This document shows positions 26,201 to 34,220 of a stretch of 64,000 nt of DNA, one piece after another (positions within the stretch are counted from its first letter, which is position 1; each line of letters begins with the position of its first letter). Source of the stretch: Mikania micrantha. Lineage: Eukaryota; Streptophyta; Magnoliopsida; Asterales; Asteraceae. Where the stretch lies: NCBI GenBank assembly GCA_009363875.1, contig CM018695.1, positions 69,803,313 through 69,867,312 on the forward strand, written 5' to 3'. The translations under genes were made by a program, and so were the position numbers. The notes below the pieces were generated by a model, which saw only the letters and a list, made by a program, of their open reading frames with translations, was not told where the DNA came from and did no database searches.

Positions 26201-28275
26201 CTCGTTACATCAGTGTAATTATGAACACTTTGAAAAAATTCAGCTCGTTATATCAGTGTAATTAGGAACACTTTGAAAAAATTCAGCTCGTTACATCAGT
26301 GTAATTACGAACACTTTGAAAAAATTCAGCTCGTTACATCAGTGTAATTTCGAAAACTTTAAATTTTTTTGACAAAACTATACTTGAATTAAAGATAAAA
26401 ATGTGACAAATTTAATGGTGTAATTTTTTTTAAAAAATAATAATGTATATAAAAGTTATGAATGTTTAAAAAAATGGGGGGGTAAACTTTTATTTTAAAA
26501 ATCAAATCATGTACATCTCACAAATTTCTAAAATACCCTTAAAGAAATCTCAACCACTCATTTTTCCCAGATTTAATATGGACCACACATTTCAAATTCA
26601 TTAAATTAGATTACCAATCAAATTGGGTTTTTAAGTTACCTCAATTAACATGGGTTACCATTTACTCCTTACCCTATATGTATATTATGTTAATACTTAT
26701 AAGTATTTCCTTTATTTTTTTATTATACTAACTATTAGGCCTGTAAACGAGCTGAAACAGTTCGTGATGAACTGTTCGGCGGGAAGTTCGCTTATGTTCA
26801 TTTATTTAATAAAGGAACGAACACGGACATAAATTTGTGTTCGCTAATTAAATGAACGAAAATGAACACACCTAATGTTCGTTTATTTATGCTCACGAAC
26901 TGTTCGTTTATTTGTGTGGTCATTAATGTTCGTTAACTATGTAATGTTAATTTATGTTAGGTTAACTATCTAATTTACGAATGATATGTATTTACATTTA
27001 AAAGACATGTCGTTTGTGTTCGTTTATTCTTGTTCAATTGTATTTCTTTATGTTTGTTCAATAGTGTTCATGTTCGTTTATGATTGTTCAATGGTGTTAA
27101 ATAATGATCATTTATGTTTGTTCGTTTATTTTGGTTCGTTTGTGTTTATTTATGTTCATGAACGTTTAATTTATTAATGACGAAAACAAACATATTCATT
27201 TTCTTAATAAACAAACACGAACACAAAATTCATGTTCTTTAATGTGTTCGTGTTCGTTCGGTTCAATTCGTTTACAGGCCTACTAACTGTTTATTCTTTT
27301 ATTGATCGGATCCCAAGACATGTGTAATATATGAGTTATAACCTTTTATATAATGTATGTATGTTAAGAAAAACAAAACATGGCTTAAGATTTTTTAGGA
27401 GCCAAACTTGAACTTTGAACTTTTTGGCTCAAAAATATTTTTCGACGGCTTTGTTGAAATTTTACTGCCCAAGCCCGGCTTGGAAGAAAAATGTCTTTCC
27501 GAGAGTTTTGTTTCATATATGACTAACAAATATGTAGATTAAAAATAGAATTAAAAGTGTATGAGTTTAGCTGTTGCAAGAGATTTAGGCGAGTTTTTAA
27601 CTAAATTAATAAATATATAATCTTTTGACATTGTTATAATAATAAATTAAAAGAAAAACTAATCATATTTTAAACTACAAAATACACACACACACAGAGC
27701 AATGTTCCATATTTTAATTATAGATTTCAAAATTCTTTGCATTTTAATTATTATTTTTTTAATTATTTGGAGTTGGAAGCAAACATATCTTCAATGATAA
27801 ATCAAAAGGGCCAAAGTGTATACAGTGGGATAATAAATCCTAGAGACATACAAACTAGCAGATGGCTATATTACCGATACATTGGTTCCCTTACTGTTCC
27901 TCCTTGCACCGAACAAGTTGTCTGGATGATTAGCAGAGTGGTAACAATCTATAATTTAATAAATTAATAATATAATATACATTTATATATATAGAAAAAT
28001 AACCATATCTAATTTATATCCAGATATATTTAATGAGTTTATGTTAATTTACACAGATTAGAACAGTTTCTAAATCTCAAGTTAAATTACTTCGAGAAGC
28101 TGTAAATGATGTAAGCCATTTTTTATATATATAAATCAAATGAATGCCATTTTTTTAATTTTATTCTTTTGTATGTATTCTTTTTTTAAAAAGATGAACT
28201 AAATGCTAATTGATTTTAATATTGCAGTATGCAGAAAATAATGCAAGACCCATACAACGTGACCGTTGCAAATGA
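20264..28275 (+). CDS. Alpha-carbonic anhydrase, gene 2 (7 exons, 264 aa)
   Basis: Exons: 20264-20360, 20502-20719, 23370-23476, 25186-25288, 27773-27940, 28057-28110, 28228-28275. The splice sites are GT-AG, and intron phases are identical to CA1. Exons 1-6 have exactly the same lengths as in CA1; only the last exon is shorter (16 codons, ending in TGA). The signal peptide covers about residues 1-29. Active-site residues are retained: His102, His128, His130, Glu134, His147 and Thr216. The cysteine pair is Cys61/Cys220. The protein is therefore predicted to be a functional secreted CO2 hydratase; expression is unknown. Introns 2-4 (2.65, 1.7 and 2.5 kb) have been enlarged by three hAT elements with recognisable TSDs, a SINE and a 43-bp tandem array, yet splice signals and frame are intact. 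It is closest to CA1 by eye, consistent with a local duplication. Confidence 0.92.
20881..21464. mobile_element. hAT MITE in CA2 intron 2
   Basis: The 584-bp element starts TAGGGCTGTAAACTAACCGA and ends TCGGTTCGTTTACGGCCCTA. It is flanked by GACATCGA (20873-20880) and GACATCAA (21465-21472), an 8-bp target duplication with one mismatch. Subterminal zones carry many GTTCGTTTA/TAAACGAAC words. Its AT-rich core has three tandem copies of a TTATTTTTAGTTTAATACC-type unit at about 21137-21225. No ORF. Confidence 0.85.
21552..21753. mobile_element. Possible hAT fragment in CA2 intron 2
   Basis: The right end, AACTCCGCCACTG, looks like the terminal repeat of the GTGGCGGA family. The left end (CACGGATTTAGGG) and the target duplication are only weakly matched. 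Limits are tentative. Confidence 0.3.
22750..22920 (-). mobile_element. tRNA-derived SINE relic in CA2 intron 2
   Basis: On the - strand, GGTGACCAAATGGTAAGG (box A-like) is followed at tRNA-like spacing by AAGGTTCAAAGC (box B-like) and a non-tRNA body. The 3' tail is not clear. It is not a working tRNA gene, because no cloverleaf pairing is visible. Confidence 0.5.
23512..24242. mobile_element. hAT element in CA2 intron 3
   Basis: The 731-bp element starts CAAGGCCGGCTTACAT and ends GGCTTGAGACGGCTCTG. A perfect 8-bp target duplication GGTTAAAT lies at 23504-23511 and 24243-24250. GGGCCCC-type words lie near both ends. No transposase ORF, so it is non-autonomous. It starts 36 bp after the exon 3 splice donor. 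Confidence 0.85.
26198..26360 (+). repeat. 43-bp tandem repeat, about 3.8 copies, in CA2 intron 4
   Basis: Units start at 26198, 26241, 26284 and 26327, exactly 43 bp apart. Each begins CAGCTCGTTACATCAGTGTA and continues with GAACACTTTGAAAAAATT. The last copy is partial and more diverged. Confidence 0.92.
26736..27282. mobile_element. hAT MITE in CA2 intron 4
   Basis: The 547-bp element starts TAGGCCTGTAAACGAGC and ends AATTCGTTTACAGGCCTA. Flanks CTAACTAT (26728-26735) and CTAACTGT (27283-27290) form an 8-bp target duplication with one mismatch. The interior is full of TTCGTTTATG/ATGTTCGTT words. It is the same family as 20881-21464 and is related at the ends to 12050-12583. Confidence 0.85.
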
Positions 28276-28499
28276 TACCCGTCTTTGGTTATAAATATGG
28301 TTTTAGTTTTTCGTCTTCTGCAAGAGTGATGTCTATATCACTGTAATAAGTTTGAGAAATTAAATATTTTATATTTTTAATGTTAAGAAACTCCTTTCCA
28401 AACCAACCTCTTTCTCTACAAAATTTGTAGCTAATGTAAGACTTCAACCCGATTAGGAATAACATGTCACAGTTACGGAAATAGCATTTAAAGTCACCA

Positions 28500-28939
28500 T
28501 CTATCTATTATAATAAACAAATATTTTCTTTAGACACATGGCATCTTCTTAGAGCTTCTCACTTTCAATTTATCGTTTCTCTCTCATATTAAATATATCT
28601 CATATTAAATAATGATATTAAATATTAAATATACTTTTTATACATTTTTAAATTAAATTTTTTAATACCTTAAAATATATTCAAACATATTTAAAAAAAA
28701 ATTATTATTAAATATAAATTTTAAAAACAATGTTACAAAATATAATGTTAAAATAAAAAATGTTGATAAACTTAGTATTTAAAAAATAATATAATTATTT
28801 TATTACTTAAAGAATCAAATGTATAAAACTTTAATCATATATCATATTTAAAAAACATCTTATATTGTTTAAATTTTCGTTACTGACTATTTATTATATT
28901 TTTTATTTAACCTGTGTAATAAACGGGGTATTAACCTAG
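28500..28939 (+). mobile_element. Small non-autonomous Helitron
   Basis: It starts TCTATCTATTATAATAAAC after an A and ends with a short hairpin (CCTGTGTAATAAACGGGG) followed by TATTAACCTAG and then T. This is the 5'-TC / hairpin-CTAG-3' structure inserted between A and T that defines plant Helitrons. The length is 440 bp with no coding capacity. It lies 224 bp after the CA2 stop codon. Confidence 0.7.
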
Positions 28940-29517
28940 TTCATAATATATTAAAACAAGATCAAAGGCACAAATTTAATTAGCATATTATATAATTAAA
29001 AGAGCCTGAAAACTCTGAAATTTATAGTTGGTCTCTAGACTTTCAAACTTGATTTCCTTGAATACATGCTTTGGAATTAAAGAAAACAAGATTGGGCGAA
29101 AAATTGCTTATTAACGAAAAGAAACATAATAGGGGATGGTCAAATCGAACAAATGATAACGAGTAACGAAAAAAAAAAACAATATATAGTTGTGGTTTTT
29201 TTTTGAGTTGTTACATTGTGATTGTGATATTTAGAGTATCATTACTGTATATTTATAAATTTACAAAACAACATAATTGTGAGTGAATAGTAATAATAAT
29301 TAAATAATGATTATTATATAATATTAATAATAGTTAAATAAATATACGTAATAAAAGGAGCCGCAAAATCAAAAAAGGGCAAATGCATCTAACATTTTAA
29401 CTAATATTCAAAAATTTTGCAAAACGGTTTGATTTATCGTTTAAGGATAAATTGAGAACCGTTGTGACATATTTTTTGTTTACATTTTAATATTCATGAT
29501 GTTGTCACAATGATATG
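28940..29517. other. AT-rich intergenic sequence, no gene seen
   Basis: No coding frame is credible. A 40-bp AT-rich segment at 29291-29330 recurs exactly at 31654-31693, on the other side of the LTR element. Confidence 0.5.
29291..29330 (+). repeat. 40-bp direct repeat, left copy (other at 31654-31693)
   Basis: The segment TAATAATAATTAAATAATGA plus the next 20 bases is identical at 31654-31693. It flanks the LTR element at a distance on both sides and is too long to be the element's target duplication, which is the 5-bp ACGGT. Confidence 0.7.
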
Positions 29518-29522
29518 ACGGT

Positions 29523-29813
29523 TGATGGTTTGAGCCCCTTTAAACACACTCTTTTAAACCCACACAAAGTCACGAATAGAAGGATTGTATTCTGGTTTCT
29601 AATTCTTGCTCATACATTCATTCAATTCAAAAACCTTAAATAAATAAACATGCATACGTTAGGAATACATCCCACGTTCTTACCCACTAACCACATGACC
29701 TAGACCCACTAACTAACACTTTCTAAACAATAAATAACCCATAATCTATCCAACTTTTGACCCGCTCCATTCTACCGACCCACACCCGTTGACACATCAA
29801 GATTATCCCAACA
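29523..29813 (-). repeat. 3' LTR of the small LTR element
   Basis: 291 bp; no difference was found from the other LTR at 30921-31211 by reading. The polypurine tract lies immediately inside it. Confidence 0.92.
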
Positions 29814-30270
29814 TTCACCCCCTTAATCTTGATCTCAATCATGCTTCTTAATTCGAACCATTCTTACTTGCTTGCGTCGAATCTTCTTGCTCTTGCTCCA
29901 TACATTCACTTGCTAAACTTGCTACTTTCTTGCTCTTGCTATATGAATCACAAAGATTCAATCTTGCTACTTGCTACTTAATCTTGCTTAAACGGACAAC
30001 ACCGGGTCCGATCTCTTGCATTCTTGCGGCATTCTTTACAACTTGTCGGCTTTAATTTGGTCACCGTCTCACCCCCGAAATTGAATCCAAAACAGCTACT
30101 ATTGCATTCTTGCTATGTCTTGCTTCAGCAGTCTATATACTTGCTTACTTTTCTTTCATTCAAACTTTCTTGCTACATTTTCTTACCTGATAGTTATCCA
30201 CGAGAACGATGCAATTTTGCACATAACGATTGATCGAACTCTTGTGAAGAGAATCATCAACAGTTATTGC

Positions 30271-30645
30271 TTATTTGCTCATCATCTTCTGGCATTCCTT
30301 CAACGAACACTTTACGCCTAACATCTTCAAAACGGAATGCAATTCATCAGCAGAGATCTTACCGTTCTTATTCAGATCGTACAAATCAAACGCCTCACGG
30401 AGCTCCTTATTAACCGCCGCTCCATCAGAAGCGTTACATCCATGCCGCTGAAACTCAATAAACTCCTCCAAATCAATGAAACCCTCTCTATCAGTATCAA
30501 TATCCGACATTACGTCCTTCAGTTCGTGCTCCGGCGTGGCGGAACCGAGTTCGGTTATTGATATCTTACCGTCGCCGTTAGCGACAAACTTCCTGAAAAC
30601 TTTATCAAAGTAGTTGGTTTCAATGGTGGGTGAACTTTTCGCCAT
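30271..30645 (-). CDS. Captured calmodulin-like (CML) EF-hand ORF, 124 aa
   Basis: Calcium-sensor type protein resembling plant calmodulin-like/polcalcin-type proteins. ATG at 30645-30643, stop TAA at 30273-30271. Three EF-hand loops are visible. Loop 1 (residues 21-32) begins with Val21 where the first calcium-ligating Asp is expected. Loop 2 is residues 50-61, with Glu54 at the usual Asp/Asn position. Loop 3 is residues 90-101 (DLNKNGKISADE). The helix linking hands 1 and 2 is shortened, and the fourth hand is missing: the frame ends QKMMSK just where hand 4 should begin. Family members usually have four hands and about 150-170 residues. The ORF lies wholly inside a non-autonomous LTR element, in its sense direction and without introns, so it is most likely a copied host gene altered by deletion. 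Whether it makes a protein is unknown. Confidence 0.7.
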   Translation of the reverse strand: MAKSSPTIETNYFDKVFRKFVANGDGKISITELGSATPEHELKDVMSDIDTDREGFIDLEEFIEFQRHGCNASDGAAVNKELREAFDLYDLNKNGKISADELHSVLKMLGVKCSLKECQKMMSK

Positions 30646-30920
30646 TGTAGGGTGCAAATTGGAGGTTCCGGCAACGGTCTCAAAATCACTGGCGCTTTCT
30701 TTCTTCCGGCGAGGTTACGGTCTTCCTCTCTTGCTGCTTTGAAACAGTCGGCTTTCTTTCTTGCGATTTTAATACATGAAATCTCTTTTTCTTTCTTGCC
30801 CGACTGTCTTTGCTTACAGCGATAGCAGCCAAGGCTGCCGCCTTCCTTCCTCGATTTCTTGTTTCCGACTCTCAAAACGGCCACTCCTTTCTCACCCGAG
30901 CCCTAGGCTCTGATACCAAT

Positions 30921-31211
30921 TGATGGTTTGAGCCCCTTTAAACACACTCTTTTAAACCCACACAAAGTCACGAATAGAAGGATTGTATTCTGGTTTCTAA
31001 TTCTTGCTCATACATTCATTCAATTCAAAAACCTTAAATAAATAAACATGCATACGTTAGGAATACATCCCACGTTCTTACCCACTAACCACATGACCTA
31101 GACCCACTAACTAACACTTTCTAAACAATAAATAACCCATAATCTATCCAACTTTTGACCCGCTCCATTCTACCGACCCACACCCGTTGACACATCAAGA
31201 TTATCCCAACA
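30921..31211 (-). repeat. 5' LTR of the small LTR element
   Basis: 291 bp, identical to 29523-29813 as read. The tRNA-Met primer-binding site TGGTATCAGAGCC lies at 30918-30906, just inside it. Confidence 0.92.
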
Positions 31212-31216
31212 ACGGT

Positions 31217-31773
31217 TAGACTCAATTTTTGTTTTTTATTCAAAAAATACGTCTAAAAATACATATATATTAATAATAATAATGAACATAATAAGATATC
31301 AATTACAAGCTAAGAAGTAACAAGTACTTTGCCATAGTCTTGAAAATCTCTTATTTTGCAATAAAACCCGAGAGGTACACAAGTATATGGCCAACATCAT
31401 ATAACCCATTTGGTGTGTTGACACCAACTATAACAGCATCATACACTAAAATTTGTTCTTTTTACCCATGATTTCATACTTTTCTGAAATAATCTTACGA
31501 TTGTGAACGTCTTTTTTTTGTCTTAGTTATATTATTTTAACATTGTGTGATTTTATTTGGGTTTGTATTTTTACGATTGACACTTGCTTTTGTTATAATT
31601 TAATTAATTATTTTAGGACGGGTTAACAACCTTTACGAACGGGATTTAAATATTAATAATAATTAAATAATGATTATTATATAATATTAATAACAATTAA
31701 ATATTAATAATTACTTAGTATATGTCAACGGTCAAAAATGGCGGCCGACCTACAACTCTATAAGAGTTATTAA
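31217..31773. other. AT-rich intergenic sequence, no gene seen
   Basis: It holds the right copy of the 40-bp repeat (31654-31693). No coding frame or element ends were recognised. Confidence 0.45.
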
Positions 31774-31957
31774 TTTTTTTTGAACAGCTAAACGAGTCCT
31801 CTGACCAAACAACCCACACGCTGCGACCACAGACCGCTACCAACCCTTGGAAACATTTAAATCCGGGCGTTGGTGAGTGCCGAATCGAGGAACCGCCACA
31901 CCATCTAGGAGGAAACTCACACTGAGAAAACCCCCTAGCTCACCCAGAACATTTTTT
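31774..31957 (-). mobile_element. 5'-truncated SINE (family of 55591-55851)
   Basis: It shares the whole 3' body with the SINE at 55591-55851: GAACAGCTAAAC, GCGACCACAGACCGCTACCA, CCGCCACACCATCTAGGAGG and CCCCCTAGCTCACCCAGAAC. The T-run on + marks the - strand A-tail. The tRNA-like head is absent, so the copy is truncated at its 5' end. Confidence 0.75.
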
Positions 31958-32049
31958 AATCAACAAACCTATGAAAAATAGTAAGACGATTTGAAAATCA
32001 GATTAATAAAAAAACAAATTCTAATATCAATAAACTTAATGACCAAGAT

Positions 32050-32943
32050 ATGAGGATTTGAAGTTGGTTTTCTAGTGAGAGAGAATAGGTTCGGGAAAAA
32101 CTTTGTAGAGAGAGGGTTGAAACAAATGAAGGAAAAGCCTCATTTAGGGGCTTTTATACTACGGGTGGTGTTCGGGTTCGTTTCGGTTGTCCGGTTTGTG
32201 TTTTCGTTATGTTTCTGGAACGTTACTCGTATTTTACTTGTTTTAAATTAAAGAATCACTTTTTATCTCTTTTTGATGAGTTTCAAAATTGTAAAATATA
32301 AAATATTTTATTTTCTCAATTTATTTGTCGCTCGTGTCGTATTTCGTTTTCGTTTCGTCAGAACGTGTCACAATCGCGCGTATTCGTTCGAATCGTCACC
32401 CGAACAAACACGACAATGGTTTTGCTTTCTGATTCTTGTTTTCTACTTTCCAGTCATCATTTCAGAACGTTAAACTTACAGATATATTTGTGTGAATCGT
32501 CACCCATGCAAACACACTGTCAGTTCGTTATGCTGAAACGACACTGCAATTATGTCTTTAATTGTATTTTCCTCACTAACGGACTCAACTAAACATCATG
32601 TTTTCACATTGTTTTCTTACTGATTTGTCAGCTATCTGATTCCTGTCATCTATGGATATCAGATCGCAACCGACTTGTTCTTGTTATTTACTTGAACACT
32701 GTTGTGATTCTTACTTCGTTGTATTAACTGTACTTAGGTTTTCACCTAAATACAAACAATTATTGTTTATCGTAATCGTTATACTTACAGTATCTAAGTT
32801 TACACATAAATACGTACAACTGTTTCTTGAATTTTGAATTCTGTTAATACAAGCAATGTTCATATACATGTATTTACACATAGTAAATAGTGAGAATACA
32901 CATACCGTACGGACTTGCCGGACAATCTGGTACTGGATGTCAC
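32050..32943 (-). mobile_element. LTR fragment of the inner Gypsy family, reverse orientation
   Basis: Read on the - strand from 32943 (TGTGACATCC...) it parallels the first roughly 800 bp of the Gypsy LTR at 36799. It shares GTCCGGCAAGTCCGTACGGTA, the CATAGATGACAGGAATCAGAT region, the GGGTGACGATTC blocks, GAACCCGAACACC and a TATAAA-like region. Identity is clearly lower than between the two main LTRs, so this is an older copy. It directly abuts LINE sequence at 32944. The left limit is approximate, and the rest of this element is missing. Confidence 0.75.
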
Positions 32944-33706
32944 ATGAATCGCATTAAAAGCTGGGATCTGGTGATTAAATATTTTGAATCCAGGCTGTCA
33001 CGGTGGAAAGCCTCAACTTTATCAATTGGGGGTAGATGTACATTGCTCAAATCTGTATTAGACAGTTTGGCATCATACTATTTTTCACTCCATAAAGCTC
33101 CTCAAGTTGTTTTAAACAAGTTGGAGACAATTCAAAAACGATTCTTTTGGGGCAGCAATGAGGAGGTAAGGAAAATTCATTGGATTGCGTGGGATAAGGT
33201 GGTATAGCCTAAGGTTAATGGAGGTCTCGGTTTCGGTTCACTTTTCGATATGAATGTCAGTCTTCTTTCTAAATGGTGGTGGAGGTTTAAACAAGAAGAT
33301 TCTGGTCACTGGAAGAAAGTGATTTTAGCCATTCACGAAAATAAACATTATTTACATCCTATTTTGGTAAAGAAATATTATTCTAGTGTTTGGGTTAATA
33401 TTCATAAAGTTGTGAATGGATTAAACGTTCTGGGTACAAAGGTGGATGAGCTTATAAATGGTGTGGTCAAATCTGGTGAGAAGATAATGTTTTGGCTAGA
33501 AAATTGGATTGCAAATAAACCTTTAAGGTATAAATTTCCTCTCTTATATAAGTTGGAATTAGATAAGAAAGTGGTAGTGAAGGAGAGAATATGGAATTTA
33601 AATTCTATTGAGGGGTGGAATTGGGACTGGGGTCGAAAGTTAAAGGAATTGGATGAATGTATCTCACTGGTCTCTTCGGTCATCTTAATTGAAGGAAATG
33701 ATACTT
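32944..33706 (+). pseudogene. LINE (non-LTR) reverse-transcriptase ORF, left part, interrupted
   Basis: The protein frame shows the C-terminal part of a plant LINE ORF2, downstream of the RT domain: SRWKASTLSIGGR, LLKSV, YYFSLHKAP, then GGLGFGSLFDMN and KWWWRF. There is an in-frame TAG at 33205-33207. The frame stops abruptly at 33706, where an LTR insertion (TSD TACTT) begins, and resumes in the matching frame at 50442. The left side is cut by an LTR fragment at 32943, so the RT catalytic core and endonuclease are missing. Confidence 0.8.
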
Positions 33707-34068
33707 TGTGACACCATGTAATTTTCAGGTCAGACTCTTATTTATTTAAATGTTTATTTAAATACTATTTGTACATGTGGCACTAGAATTAGTTTAATTT
33801 AGTGTGACACATGGCACGACAGTACAAACACTGACACACAACAAGATAATTAGATGAATTATCGAGAAACCGCACACACGTGTCAAAACGCACGAACGTT
33901 GGTGAACGTTTAGCATATCGTATAGCACAACACTCGAAACCTCACAAAACGCTCAAACATTGAACTTGGAAGTTCAAACGAGGCCAAACGATAGTTCGGA
34001 AACGTGAAAACGATGACGAACGGATCAAGCCCATTAAACTAGGCTTATTGGGGCTCTTCAGGGACCCA

Positions 34069-34191
34069 TCGCGGTACGCGATGGCCCACAAGAGACCCTA
34101 TAGCGGTACGCGACAAGCGGGCGGGGGATTTGAATCCCGAATTTCTTCGCGGTACGCGAAGCATCTTTTTGCCTCTCTCCGCGGTACGCGA
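34069..34191 (+). repeat. Four copies of a CGCGGTACGCGA near-palindrome
   Basis: TCGCGGTACGCGA occurs at 34069-34081 and 34147-34159, with close variants at 34102-34113 (AGCGGTACGCGA) and 34179-34191 (CCGCGGTACGCGA). They lie just upstream of the LTR's TATAAAA box at 34214. Related words occur in reverse orientation in the LTR at 1-1602 (about 1221-1255). Confidence 0.85.
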
Positions 34192-34213
34192 CGACATCCA
34201 GACGCCAAATCTT

Positions 34214-34220
34214 TATAAAA
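34214..34220 (+). promoter_or_regulatory. TATA box of the outer LTR
   Basis: TATAAAA in the LTR, downstream of the CGCGGTACGCGA cluster and upstream of a long transcribed-type sequence. It is consistent with the LTR's RNA polymerase II promoter. Confidence 0.5.

Larger units (their letters stand above)
29523..31211 (-). mobile_element. Complete non-autonomous LTR retrotransposon (1,689 bp) carrying a calmodulin-like ORF
   Basis: Two identical 291-bp LTRs (29523-29813 and 30921-31211) are flanked by a 5-bp target duplication ACGGT (29518-29522 and 31212-31216). The element reads on the - strand. LTRs start TGTTGGGATAATC and end AAACCATCA. A primer-binding site TGGTATCAGAGCC (30918-30906), complementary to initiator tRNA-Met, lies 2 bp inside the 5' LTR. 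A purine tract AAGGGGGTGAA (29824-29814) abuts the 3' LTR. No gag, protease, RT or integrase is present in the roughly 1.1-kb interior, so other elements must have supplied the proteins. Instead the interior holds an EF-hand ORF in sense orientation. Identical LTRs indicate a recent insertion. Confidence 0.93.

Noticed and set aside
30555..30884. 109-aa - strand ORF with CYRCK and many Lys/Arg residues
   Set aside because: It overlaps the EF-hand ORF in another frame, has no proper CX2CX4HX4C knuckle, and its start is not a convincing ATG. It is probably leader sequence of the LTR element.
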